Assembly: GCF_000759445.1 (NCBI RefSeq) | Contig: NZ_JRMB01000001.1 | Coordinates: 1,116,001 to 1,180,000 of the forward strand | Origin: Pseudomonas lutea | GTDB lineage: Bacteria; Pseudomonadota; Gammaproteobacteria; Pseudomonadales; Pseudomonadaceae | Direction of reading: 5' to 3' | DNA: 64,000 nt | Part shown: piece by piece, positions 33,408 to 42,380 of the stretch | How positions within the stretch are numbered: position 1 is the first letter of the stretch | How the letters are laid out: every line of letters starts with the position of its first letter | Position numbers and translations under genes: made by a program | Notes under the pieces: model-generated | Seen by the model: the letters and a program-made list of their open reading frames with translations, nothing else | The model's database searches: none | Told to the model about the DNA's origin: nothing

Positions 33408-35669
33408 CTAAAGTGACCGGTGCCAGCCGCTGCGCGCCAATGGCAAAGACAGCAGCCGCTTTCCGGTTGCGTTGGACAACGCATTGCCCAGTGCAGCGGC
33501 CATCGGCCCCTGCACGATCTCGGCAGCCCCAAGAAACGGCTGGCCGGGCTGGTCCAGGACATGCACCTCAACATCGAGGGGCAACGCCGGGAATCGCAAA
33601 ATCGGATAGCCACTCCAGTCATAGCTGCGCACGCCGGCAGGGTCATAGTCGACCTGCTCGTACAGCGTCCAACTCGCCGACTGAATGATCCCGCCTTCCA
33701 CTTGATTGCGCAGCCCGTCCGGACTGACCACCTGACCGACATCGACCGCCGTGACAACCCGGTCGATGACCACCTCGCCGGTTTGGCGCTGCACATGCAC
33801 CTGCACTGCGATGGCGCAATAGCCCATGATGTTTTTGTAACGGGCGAAGGCAAAGCCGATACCGCTGCCCGGGCCGCCTGCCCTGGCTGGCCATCCGAAC
33901 GCCTTGGCGACCTGCTCGATGACCGAACGTGCACGGGGATCGCTGATATTGCGCAGGCGAAACTCGACCGGGTCAATCCCGGCTTGCGCGGCCAGTTCAT
34001 CCATGGCGGACTCGATGCCGAAGACGTTGACGTGGGCACCCAGCGAGCGCATCGCCGAGGTGCGGAACGGCATCTGCGTCACAAAGGTCATGTTGATGCG
34101 GCTATCGGCAATGTCATAGAGCGGGATCACGTTGCGGTCACCGTCGCCCTCGGGCTGGGCGATGGGTATGGACGGCGCCGGGGCAATAGGCTGCGCCAAC
34201 AGCCACGCTGGCAGCAGACGCCCGGCATTGACGATTCGTTCGTTGTGCGGCGTGGTCCACAGCTCGGTGTTCCAGCGGCCAAGGTGCCCTGCGGCGTTTG
34301 CCGTGACATCCAGTTCGACGCGCATCGCCGAGCTGTAAGGCTCCCAAAGGTGTTCCTGCTCACGCATCCACTGCACACGAACCGGTTTGCCCGGCACCGC
34401 CATGGCGATCAATGCCGCATCGGCAGCGGCATCATCCGCGCCGTTGTGGCCGTAGCAGCCGGAGCCTTCAACATGCACGCAGCGGACTTTCTCCAGCGGC
34501 AGGCCAAGCAATTCGGCGATGCCGGCCCGCAGCGGGTAGACCCCCTGCGTGTGAGTCCAGACGGTCAGCGTGCCCTCGTTGAACCAGGCCACCGAGCACG
34601 ATGGCCCGATGGAGCCGTGCATCAGGTATTGCTTGGTCAGCGTGGCCTTCCAGCTGTGCGCGGAGCTGTCAGCCGGGCCCGGCGACGATGCGACGGTGTT
34701 GCGGACCGGGTATCGCTTGGCCGGCAGTTGAGTGAGCAACTGGTGAATGTTGGCAGCATCAGGCAGCGGATCGCCTTGAGACCAGCGCGCCAGCTCATAC
34801 CCGCTGCGCATCGCCTTGATCGCCTGCCATTCATCTTCGGCGACGACAGCAAGGTAGCTGCCGTTGCGTACCAGTGTGACGTGGCCGGGCATGTTCTCGA
34901 TGGCGGCCTGATCGATGCCTTCGAGCTGACAGCCACGCCGCGGAGGGCGAATCACCCGGGCGTGAAGCATGCCGGGCAGGCGCATGTCCTGGACGTAGCT
35001 GGCACCGCCGCTGACCTTGGCGGGGATGTCGATACGCGGCAACGACTGGCCGATCCGGGTGAAGCGCTCCGGCGCCATGATCGGTGACTGCGCACTCGCA
35101 TAACGGTGCAGCTCGACGCCCGCCAATGCCTGCGCATAGGTCATCGACTGGCCGTAGGGGCACTGAATGACCGCATCCTGTGTGCCAAGCTGCTCGACCG
35201 GTGTACGCCACTGGCGCGCGGCTGACTCAAGCAGCAGTTGCCGCACCTGTGCGGCGGCATTGAACAACGCCGTGCCGCTGTCGAACATCGTGTGGCTGCC
35301 GGCGGTGTAGCCTTCGTTGGGCGTGAGCGCCGTGTCGGCCGTCATAAAGACGATCAGATGCGGCGCGACCTCAAGGCGCTCGGCGGCGACTTGCAACAGC
35401 GCTGTCTTGACCCCGGTGCCCAGCTCGACCTTGCCGGTATAAACGGTAATGACGTTCTGCTCGTCGATACGAATCCAGGCGTCGAGAAACGGATTGGTGC
35501 GCAGGCTGCCGGGCAGATCCGGCGCCAGTACCTGAGTGCCCAGAGTATCGACCTCGGTGTCGGCAAATGCGCGCCCTGCTCCCGGCACCATCGCAAAGCC
35601 CACCACCAATGCGCCGTTGATGAGAAACGCCCGCCGCCCCTGATCAATACCCGCATCCCTGCCCTTCAT
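33408..35669 (-). CDS. Molybdenum hydroxylase, molybdopterin-binding subunit (isoquinoline 1-oxidoreductase beta type)
   Basis: The 753-residue subunit of a xanthine-dehydrogenase-family enzyme would hydroxylate an aldehyde or N-heterocycle. It begins with a twin-arginine signal (GRRAFLINGALVVGFAMVPG), so the enzyme probably acts in the periplasm. Mo-pterin motifs include KVELGTGVKTALLQVAAERL, RSLGAHVNVFGIESAMDELA and, near the end, GQPFLGAAEIVQGPMAAALGNAL with the catalytic-Glu-type segment. The start at 35669 overlaps the 2Fe-2S subunit stop by 4 nt. It pairs with the small Fe-S subunit and a triheme cytochrome, the classic IorAB plus cytochrome arrangement without a FAD subunit. Confidence 0.9.
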   Translation of the reverse strand: MKGRDAGIDQGRRAFLINGALVVGFAMVPGAGRAFADTEVDTLGTQVLAPDLPGSLRTNPFLDAWIRIDEQNVITVYTGKVELGTGVKTALLQVAAERLEVAPHLIVFMTADTALTPNEGYTAGSHTMFDSGTALFNAAAQVRQLLLESAARQWRTPVEQLGTQDAVIQCPYGQSMTYAQALAGVELHRYASAQSPIMAPERFTRIGQSLPRIDIPAKVSGGASYVQDMRLPGMLHARVIRPPRRGCQLEGIDQAAIENMPGHVTLVRNGSYLAVVAEDEWQAIKAMRSGYELARWSQGDPLPDAANIHQLLTQLPAKRYPVRNTVASSPGPADSSAHSWKATLTKQYLMHGSIGPSCSVAWFNEGTLTVWTHTQGVYPLRAGIAELLGLPLEKVRCVHVEGSGCYGHNGADDAAADAALIAMAVPGKPVRVQWMREQEHLWEPYSSAMRVELDVTANAAGHLGRWNTELWTTPHNERIVNAGRLLPAWLLAQPIAPAPSIPIAQPEGDGDRNVIPLYDIADSRINMTFVTQMPFRTSAMRSLGAHVNVFGIESAMDELAAQAGIDPVEFRLRNISDPRARSVIEQVAKAFGWPARAGGPGSGIGFAFARYKNIMGYCAIAVQVHVQRQTGEVVIDRVVTAVDVGQVVSPDGLRNQVEGGIIQSASWTLYEQVDYDPAGVRSYDWSGYPILRFPALPLDVEVHVLDQPGQPFLGAAEIVQGPMAAALGNALSNATGKRLLSLPLARSGWHRSL

Positions 35670-36130
35670 CCCTTCACCCCGGCGGCCAGCGCAGCCTTGA
35701 TCGCGGCGAATATCCGCAAATGCGTGCCGCAGCGGCACAGGTTAGGCGCCATGTGCGTGCGTATCTGCTCGTCCGTGGGCGCGGCGACGGTGTCGATCAG
35801 CGCCTGGGCCCGCATGATCATGCCCGCGATGCAGTAACCGCACTGCGCGGCCTGGTTATCGATGAATGCCTGCTGCAAGACGCCGGGTTTGTCGGCACTG
35901 CCCAGGCCTTCCACGGTCTTGACCGCCCGGCCCGCGACGGCGCCCGAGGGCAACACACAGGAAAACACTTGTTTGCCTTCCACGATCACCGTGCACGCGC
36001 CGCACTGGCCGAGGCCGCAGCCGTACTTGGCACCGTTGAGTTGCAGGTGGTTGCGCAACGCATACAGCAGCGGCATGTCGGGATCTATGTCCAGCGAGTG
36101 ATCCGTGCCATTGACGTTCAGGGTGATCAT
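35666..36130 (-). CDS. 2Fe-2S subunit of the molybdenum hydroxylase
   Basis: The 154-residue electron-transfer subunit has the plant-type ferredoxin cluster at C38, C43, C46 and C58 (CGLGQCGAC). The second [2Fe-2S] cluster lies at C96, C99, C131 and C133 (QCGYC, NLCRCG). This is the usual layout for the IorA/CoxS type. It has no signal peptide and would be exported with its Tat-carrying partner. It overlaps both neighbours by 4 nt. Confidence 0.95.
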   Translation of the reverse strand: MITLNVNGTDHSLDIDPDMPLLYALRNHLQLNGAKYGCGLGQCGACTVIVEGKQVFSCVLPSGAVAGRAVKTVEGLGSADKPGVLQQAFIDNQAAQCGYCIAGMIMRAQALIDTVAAPTDEQIRTHMAPNLCRCGTHLRIFAAIKAALAAGVKG

Positions 36131-37464
36131 TTCGACTGGCCCTCATGGCGAAGCGTGTGGACTGTTTCAAGCAGATCGGGCCAAGGCGTGGCGGCGCAGG
36201 CCTGGCTGCGCAAATAGCCAGCCAGTGCGGCGATGTGGGCATCGTCGAGGCTGTCAGCGAATGGCGGCATGTAATGGCTGGGTGCCCGGGCTGACATCGG
36301 GATGCCCTCCAGAATGGTTTTGATCAGGTTGCCCGGATCGCTGGCTGTGGCCGCCGACACCACGCTGAGGCCGGGGCGGCCGTCGATCGTGCGCATGGGC
36401 GCACCGCCGCCATGGCAGCCCGCGCAAGCACCGGCAAAAAGCGCCTCACCCTGAGCAAACGCCGGGGCGGCTGAGGTGCTCGCAGCGCCGGGTGTCTCGG
36501 TGCCGGTTGTTGCAGCGCTCGGCGCAGGGATAGCTGCAGTGCGTGTCGCAGCGCAGTCAGGAGCGGGGGTTGGCGTGTCGCCGTCCAGGCTGAGGATGTA
36601 CTCGGCGATGGCCTGGACATCGGTTTCGGGCAACTGCGCCAGGCTGAGGCTGACCGGCAGCATGGGCCCGGCCCCCGCGCCGTGATGCCCGGCCACGCCG
36701 GCGCGCAGGTAGGTGACCAGTTGCTCGGTGCTCCAGGGGTTGTTGCGCCGGGCCATGCCGGTCAGGGCCGGGGCGTTCCAGCCGTCCACTTGGCCGCCGC
36801 TCAGGTGCTCGCTGTTTTTCTCCCCACCGATGAAATTGAGCGGCGTGTGGCAGGACGAACAATGCCCCGCCCCTTCGACCAGATAGCGTCCGCGATTCCA
36901 TTGCGGCGAGCGATCCGGCAGATCAGCCAAACGATCATCCCGCAGAAACAACAGGTTCCAGAATGACACCAGCGGACGGAAGTTCATCGGGAACATCATG
37001 TGGTTGTCGGGCGCCCGGGCCGGCACCGGGTCGACGCTCATGAGGTAGGCGTACACATCGCTGATGTCGGCATCGGACATCCGGCTGTAGTGCACGTAGG
37101 GAAACGCCGGATAGAGAAAATGCCCGTCACGGGAAACACCGTGGCGCATGGCGCGGGCAAACGCCTCGGGCGGCCAGTTGCCGATGCCCGTGTCGCGGTC
37201 GGGGGTTATGTTGGTTGTGTAAAGCGTACCGAACGGCGTCACCAGCGGCAGCCCGCCCGCCATGTAGGCGCCTCCGGGGCGGGTGTGACAGACCGCACAG
37301 TCGCCTTGCTCCGCCACCCGCGCGCCACGCCGAACACTCGCGTCATCCATCGTCGGCGCCTGAGCCAGCGGGTCGATCGAAGGACGCCACATCATGGCTG
37401 CGCAGAAGATCAGTCCGGCGACGACGATCAAAGATGCTGCCCGGTAGAGCGTCACGCGCTTCAT
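36127..37464 (-). CDS. Membrane-anchored triheme cytochrome c
   Basis: The 445-residue protein has an N-terminal membrane anchor (residues about 8-27) and three heme-binding motifs: CAVCH (56-60), CSSCH (202-206) and CAGCH (347-351). Distal Met candidates lie in each domain. A Pro/Ala/Thr-rich linker at about 298-335 precedes the third domain. This is the alcohol/aldehyde-dehydrogenase cytochrome subunit type. It would pass electrons from the molybdenum hydroxylase to the respiratory chain. It is the first gene of the operon. Confidence 0.93.
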   Translation of the reverse strand: MKRVTLYRAASLIVVAGLIFCAAMMWRPSIDPLAQAPTMDDASVRRGARVAEQGDCAVCHTRPGGAYMAGGLPLVTPFGTLYTTNITPDRDTGIGNWPPEAFARAMRHGVSRDGHFLYPAFPYVHYSRMSDADISDVYAYLMSVDPVPARAPDNHMMFPMNFRPLVSFWNLLFLRDDRLADLPDRSPQWNRGRYLVEGAGHCSSCHTPLNFIGGEKNSEHLSGGQVDGWNAPALTGMARRNNPWSTEQLVTYLRAGVAGHHGAGAGPMLPVSLSLAQLPETDVQAIAEYILSLDGDTPTPAPDCAATRTAAIPAPSAATTGTETPGAASTSAAPAFAQGEALFAGACAGCHGGGAPMRTIDGRPGLSVVSAATASDPGNLIKTILEGIPMSARAPSHYMPPFADSLDDAHIAALAGYLRSQACAATPWPDLLETVHTLRHEGQSK

Positions 37465-37578
37465 GTCATCCCCTGTTCCGGCCCGATGAGCGATCCCTGC
37501 TCAGCCTAGCCCATGGAGCCGCCACGACTTGTACGCCTGTGCTCAAAGTTGCAGCCGTCGCAGCGCCGGGGCCAGCGG

Positions 37579-38571
37579 TTACTTCAACAACGGCACGTGG
37601 GCGGCGCGCTGGTAAGGACCGTATTCGGCAGGCACCCACTGGAAGTGCTTGTCGATGGCGACGATGTGGCCGGTGCCCGGGAAAGGCAAATGCGCGGCGG
37701 CGACCCAGATTTTCTGGCTGGCCGTCTGGGTGAATACCTGATCACGGCTGGCAATGGCCTTCTGGCTGTTCTCGTCGAAGGCAATGCTGACGGCAGGGTG
37801 ATCAAACTGCACCGCAAGGCTGTGGATCAGGTCGCCGATGAACAGGATGGTTTGCCCTTTGGAGCTGAAGCGGTAGGTGGTACTGCCCGGCGTATGGCCT
37901 GCCTCCAGTGCGGTGGTGACCTCCGGGACCGGCGAGTCGCCCGGGGCGAAGGTCTTGAAGCGGCCGGCCGCGATGTAGGGCGCGGTTGAGTCCTGGGCAA
38001 TCTTGAAATACGCCCGGGCCTGCTCCGGCACACGGCTGATGGCAGTGGGGTCAAGCCAATAATTGGCTTCGGGCTTCGCGGCATAGACCGTGGCATTGGC
38101 GAATACCGGTTGCTTGTCGGCGTCCACCAGGCCGCAAACATGATCCAGGTGCAGGTGGGTGAGCAAAACGGTGTCGATCTGATCCGGCTGGTACCCCGCC
38201 GCCCTGATGTTCTGCGTAAGCATGCCCGCCGTTTCGCCGATGCATTGTCCGGCGCCAGTGTCCACCAGAATCAGGTGCTCGCCCGTGTTGACCAGAAACG
38301 CGTTGAAAGCCGTCTGCACGCCGGGGGTATCAATGTCGCGGCGGGCGAGCAATGCGCGGATGGCGTCTGGCTTCATGCCTTTGAGCAAGCTTGGCGCGAG
38401 GTCGTTGTAACCGTCGAACAGCGCCGTGACCTCGTAGTCGCCGACGGCCAGGCGGTAGTACCCAGGCACTTGGGTTTTCTGTTGCGCGGGTGCCTGCGCC
38501 AGCGCGGCACCCGCGCACAGGACCAGCCCGAGGGCCACCGAGCGTGTGAGTGAAAGATGAGGTGAGCGCAT
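37579..38571 (-). CDS. Exported metallo-beta-lactamase-fold hydrolase
   Basis: The 330-residue protein has a signal peptide ending at ALAQA and the MBL metal motif THLHLDH at 138-144, followed by AGHTPGS and ILFIGDLIH as later metal ligands. It resembles periplasmic MBL hydrolases, some of which open lactones, but the substrate is not identifiable. The start at 38571 is chosen because it gives a proper signal peptide; an in-frame extension of 41 codons lies upstream. It is on the same strand as the molybdenum hydroxylase operon with a 114-bp gap, and could work on the same compound class. Confidence 0.85.
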   Translation of the reverse strand: MRSPHLSLTRSVALGLVLCAGAALAQAPAQQKTQVPGYYRLAVGDYEVTALFDGYNDLAPSLLKGMKPDAIRALLARRDIDTPGVQTAFNAFLVNTGEHLILVDTGAGQCIGETAGMLTQNIRAAGYQPDQIDTVLLTHLHLDHVCGLVDADKQPVFANATVYAAKPEANYWLDPTAISRVPEQARAYFKIAQDSTAPYIAAGRFKTFAPGDSPVPEVTTALEAGHTPGSTTYRFSSKGQTILFIGDLIHSLAVQFDHPAVSIAFDENSQKAIASRDQVFTQTASQKIWVAAAHLPFPGTGHIVAIDKHFQWVPAEYGPYQRAAHVPLLK

Positions 38572-38768
38572 AGAGAGGCCTCGAATCGCAAGAAGTGAGG
38601 GGCCCGATACTGCCGGGTGCCGCGCGCCCTGCGCTTGAAGCAATGTGCTTGTTTCACCGATTTGCGCACCCCATCGGTTATAGACATCGCTCATGCCGCT
38701 GCCTACATTGTCGGCGCGCCTTCGCGCGAGCCAGTCCGGCCCTGCACTTATCTTTGCGGAAACCGCCC

Positions 38769-40199
38769 ATGTCGACCCTCGTCCCCCATTATTCGCTGGC
38801 GTGGAGCCTGCTGCTGTTGCTCGCCGACGCGCTGGCCTGGCACCTGCTGGCCGAGCGCAATCGGCTGGCGCGGATCGCCACGCGGCTGGCGCTGTTCCTG
38901 GCCTACAGTCTGGTGATCATCAATGCCGGCGTGAGCCCGCTGGAAGCGCCGGAATGGCCCGACGACAGTGCGCTGCAGTTTGGCGCGACGGCGCTGGCGA
39001 TTATCTGGTGGATCTACGCCGCACGGACCCTGACAGTCGTGCTCGGGCTGGCACTGACCAGCCGCGTCGGGCACAGCGGCCGGCTCCTGCAAGAGGTGAT
39101 TGGTGCGGTAATTTTCCTCATCGCCATCGTTGCCGCGGCCGGGTATGTGCTGCAGCTTCCGGTCAAAGGCCTGCTGGCGACGTCCGGGGCGATGGCGATC
39201 ATCGTCGGTCTGGCCCTGCAGAGCACCTTGAGCGACGTGTTCTCCGGGATCATCCTCAACACCACCAAGCCGTATCAGGTTGACGATTCGATCTCCATCG
39301 ACGGCATGGAAGGTAAGGTCATCGACATCGACTGGCGCGCGACGCACCTGCTGACAGGGGTCGGCACCATGGTGGTGATTCCCAACTCCGTGGCCGCGAA
39401 AGCCAAGATCGTGAATTTGAGCCGACCGGTCCATATTCACGGCGTGTCCATCAACATCATGATGTCGCCGCACATCCGCCCGCGCCGCGTGCTTGATGCG
39501 CTGGAGCGGGCGCTACAAGGTTGCAGCGCCCTGCTGCAAACCCCCAAGCCTCGCGCGGTGGTCAAGGAAACCAGCCCGACGACCATCGAATACGCCGTGA
39601 CCGGGTTCATCAGCGATCTGAACAACAAAAGTGACGTACGCAATCTGCTGTTCGATTTGGCGTATCGGCACCTGGAAGCGGCGGGCATCGCCTGGCAGTC
39701 GGAAACCACGGCCGAAGCCCTTTCACGGCCACGGGCGCTGCTTGATGAGGTGAAGGTGTTCCGCACCAGCACCGCCGAGGAGAAGAATCAGCTGGCGCAG
39801 AACATGACCGCGCGTGAATACACCGCCGGGCAGACCATTGTCGAGGTGGATGAAATCACCGACGGCTTGCTGGTCATCGCCACCGGCGTGGTATCGGCGA
39901 GCATCAAGGACGGCAGCGAGATGGTAGAAGCAGGGCGCATGGGCCCGGGCGAAGTCATGGGGGAGCAAAGCATACTGGCCGACACGCCGTCGCGGGCGCG
40001 CTTCACCGCCCTCACCTCGTGCGTGATTTACCGAATCGACAAGGCGGCCACCCGCCAGGCAATGGAACAACGGGTCGAAATCACCACCGCACTCAACAAA
40101 CTCCAGGCCGTGCGGCAACAAGGGACGGAGCATGTGCTCATGCGCAAGCCGGTGGTCATCAAGAAAAACAACTTTTTGGGCTGGCTGCAGAAGCGCTGA
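38769..40199 (+). CDS. MscS-family channel with C-terminal cyclic-nucleotide-binding domain
   Basis: The 476-residue protein has four or five N-terminal membrane helices, then the MscS pore helix and beta domain (GLLATSGAMAIIVGLALQSTLSDVFSGI, WRATHLLTGVGTMVVIPNS). A C-terminal cNMP-binding domain spans about residues 345-450 and includes the phosphate-binding segment MGPGEVMGEQSILADTPSRARFTALTSCVIYRID. Channel opening could therefore be tuned by cyclic nucleotide as well as by tension; that is an inference from domain content. The start at 38769 gives MSTLVPHYSLAWSLLLLL directly before the first helix. Confidence 0.9.
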   Translation: MSTLVPHYSLAWSLLLLLADALAWHLLAERNRLARIATRLALFLAYSLVIINAGVSPLEAPEWPDDSALQFGATALAIIWWIYAARTLTVVLGLALTSRVGHSGRLLQEVIGAVIFLIAIVAAAGYVLQLPVKGLLATSGAMAIIVGLALQSTLSDVFSGIILNTTKPYQVDDSISIDGMEGKVIDIDWRATHLLTGVGTMVVIPNSVAAKAKIVNLSRPVHIHGVSINIMMSPHIRPRRVLDALERALQGCSALLQTPKPRAVVKETSPTTIEYAVTGFISDLNNKSDVRNLLFDLAYRHLEAAGIAWQSETTAEALSRPRALLDEVKVFRTSTAEEKNQLAQNMTAREYTAGQTIVEVDEITDGLLVIATGVVSASIKDGSEMVEAGRMGPGEVMGEQSILADTPSRARFTALTSCVIYRIDKAATRQAMEQRVEITTALNKLQAVRQQGTEHVLMRKPVVIKKNNFLGWLQKR

Positions 40200-40240
40200 A
40201 TCGTTATGGCGCTGCGGTGTTGCGGTGCTGCCGCTGACGC

Positions 40241-40327
40241 TTTCCCGGCTAAAGCCGGTCCCACAGGGTTGCGCGCAGCAGGTCCCGCAGGTTGCTCATA
40301 GTCAGTGGGACCGGCTTCAGCCGGAAA
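40241..40327. repeat. Paired palindromic repeat (TTTCCCGGCT..AGCCGGTCCCAC family)
   Basis: An arm at 40241-40264 faces its near-complement at 40305-40327 (GTGGGACCGGCTTCAGCCGG). It separates the channel gene from the convergent Dps-like gene and can form a large hairpin on either transcript. The same family occurs at 24533, 56514, 56737, 56803 and 62687. Confidence 0.85.
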
Positions 40328-40351
40328 TGGCCCGTGGGAGCGCCATCAAGC

Positions 40352-40837
40352 TCAGGCAACGAATCCGTCGCCTTCGAGCAGCGAGCGCAGCATCCAGGCG
40401 GCTTTTTCGTGGACTTGCATGCGCTGGGTCAGGAGGTCCGCAGTGGGCTCGTCGCTGACCTTTTCCAACAGTGGGAACAGCTCGCGAGCGGTACGGACCA
40501 CTGCTTCCTGGCCCTCGACCAGTTGCTGGATCATGTCGGAAGCCGCAGGCACGCCCGGCTCCTCCTTGATCGACGACAGCCGCGCGTAGGTGGCGTATGT
40601 TCCTGGCGCCGGGAAACCCAGGGCGCGAATGCGTTCGGCAACGGAATCCACTGCAGTCGCCAGTTCGGTGTACTGCTCTTCAAACAGCAGATGCAAGGTA
40701 CGGAACATCGGGCCGGTGACGTTCCAGTGGAAGTTGTGGGTTTTCAGATACAGCACGTAGGTGTCCGACAGCAGCCGGGACAGCCCTTCAACGATCTCTG
40801 CACGGTCCTGCTCGCTGATACCGATTTCAATAGCCAT
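40352..40837 (-). CDS. Dps-like ferritin (starvation DNA-protection protein)
   Basis: Dps dodecamers oxidise and store iron and protect DNA. The 161-residue protein has the ferroxidase residues of the family: LKTHNFHWNVTGPMFRTLHLLFEEQY, then DSVAERIRALGFPAPGTYATYARLSSIKEE. The short N-terminus has few basic residues, so direct DNA binding may be weak. GGGAG lies 7 nt before the ATG. It is a single gene on the minus strand. Confidence 0.93.
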   Translation of the reverse strand: MAIEIGISEQDRAEIVEGLSRLLSDTYVLYLKTHNFHWNVTGPMFRTLHLLFEEQYTELATAVDSVAERIRALGFPAPGTYATYARLSSIKEEPGVPAASDMIQQLVEGQEAVVRTARELFPLLEKVSDEPTADLLTQRMQVHEKAAWMLRSLLEGDGFVA

Positions 40838-41079
40838 GAATAGCTCCCTGAATTGCGTTGATTGCTGAGGCCTCAAATTCTAGGGACCACCTCCGGTTGA
40901 TGGAAATCAGCCATGGCAATCGTTTCGATCAAGGCTGGCTATAGAACTTGCCCCCGGCTGCGTTGCCGCGCAAACAACTGACAGCCCCATCCCGCCACAT
41001 CCGGCGTTGACACAAAAGGGTTGTTCAGGCGACGTTACCGGCACTCTTCTGCTTGCCAACATTCCGAACAGGCCTCGCC

Positions 41080-42027
41080 ATGAACGAACTGCAACAGCTG
41101 AATGAAAGCCACGGGCTGTTGCTGGTGTTCGTCAACGTGCTGCTGGAACAGATTGGCTTGCCGGTGCCGGCCTATCCGACACTGATCGTCACCGGTGCGC
41201 TGGCCATGCAGAGCAAGCCGCTGCTGGGCGCCGGTGTACTGGTGGCTATGGTCGCCTGCCTGATTGCCGATGGCTTGTGGTACTGGGCGGGCAAGCGCTA
41301 TGGCGGGGTTCTGCTGAAAACAATCTGCAGGATTTCCCTCTCCCAGGACACTTGCATTCGTCAGGGTCTGACCGTGTATGAGCGCGTCGGGCCTCGGGCC
41401 ATGCTGCTGTCCAAATTTCTGCCCGGCGCGGGCGCGCTGGTGACGACAGTGGCCGGAATGAACGCCACACCAATCTGGGTGTTCGTGCGCTATTCCCTTG
41501 CTGGCTCGTTTATCTGGGCGGGTTCAGCGCTGCTATTGGGGATGCTGTTCAGCGACGCCTTGATTCCAATGCTTGACTGGCTGAGCGGCTACATTCCAGT
41601 CGCCATTGTCAGCGTGCTGGGGGTGTTGGGTCTGTTCATCGCCTGGAAGTATGCCAAGCGCCGTCGGCTCAGGGCCCGCACGGCGCGGATTCCTCGCATT
41701 ACGGTGCCGGAACTGCTGGCGTTGCGAGACAGCGACGATGCCCCGGTGATCATTGACGTGCGACCGAGTTTTCATGCAGCGGTTATCGAAGGGATTCCGG
41801 GTGCGGTGTCGATCAGCCTTGAAGAGCCAATTGCGCCGTGGGTGGAGCGGCTGGGTGATGTAGAGATGGTTTTTTATTGCGCCTGCCCTAACGAGTTGTC
41901 GGCAGCATTGCTGGCAGAAAAACTCCACGCCCATGGGCTTACCCGGGGCAAAGCGCTGATCGGCGGATTGGATGCGTGGCAGGCCGCGCATGTGCAGGCG
42001 GACGTGGGGAATAGAAGCGCGGCGTGA
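41080..42027 (+). CDS. DedA-family membrane protein fused to a rhodanese domain
   Basis: The 315-residue protein has an N-terminal DedA/SNARE-associated domain (residues about 1-195: VNVLLEQIGLPVPAYPTLIVTGAL, GRISLSQ-like region, SKFLPGAGALVTTVAGM) with about five membrane helices. DedA proteins are linked to lipid flipping and membrane homeostasis. A C-terminal rhodanese domain follows (about 210-305: ITVPELLALRDSDDAPVIIDVRPSFH, VFYCACPNELSAALLAEKL). The Cys of YCACPNE is at the active-site position. The fusion suggests a redox or sulfur-linked partner activity at the inner membrane. The start at 41080 fits the normal family N-terminus. Confidence 0.9.
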   Translation: MNELQQLNESHGLLLVFVNVLLEQIGLPVPAYPTLIVTGALAMQSKPLLGAGVLVAMVACLIADGLWYWAGKRYGGVLLKTICRISLSQDTCIRQGLTVYERVGPRAMLLSKFLPGAGALVTTVAGMNATPIWVFVRYSLAGSFIWAGSALLLGMLFSDALIPMLDWLSGYIPVAIVSVLGVLGLFIAWKYAKRRRLRARTARIPRITVPELLALRDSDDAPVIIDVRPSFHAAVIEGIPGAVSISLEEPIAPWVERLGDVEMVFYCACPNELSAALLAEKLHAHGLTRGKALIGGLDAWQAAHVQADVGNRSAA

Positions 42028-42088
42028 CCACGACGTCGGGGATGCCTGAGGCCTTGACCGAAACAGATCTCTGGCCACACACGGGTCC

Positions 42089-42380
42089 GTAGGAGCCGGG
42101 TTGCTGGCGAACAGATCCGTCGGTGGATAACGTCGGCGCTGACCTACCGCATTCGCCAGCAAGCCGGCTCCTACAGATGAACGCGGTCAGTCAGGGATAT
42201 CGGTGGTGGATGAGCCTCCGCGTTCGCCAGCAAGCCGGCTCCTACAGATGAACGCGGTTAGTCAGCGACATCGGTGGTGGATGACCCACCGCGTTTGCCA
42301 GCAAGCCGGGTCCTACAGGTGGACGCGGTGAGTGAGCGACACCGTGGATGACCCACCGCGTTTGCCAGTCAAAAGACCTT
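42089..42380. repeat. REP doublet and 71-bp tandem array
   Basis: A doublet at 42089-42176 is followed by same-orientation REP copies starting at 42151, 42222, 42293 and 42360. The period is 71, 71 and 67 bp, with a shared tail (CTACAGATGAACGCGGT, then ATCGGTGGTGGATGA). The last copy is cut off a few bases in. It fills the gap between the DedA and hemB genes, both of which end here; no gene is seen. Confidence 0.92.
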
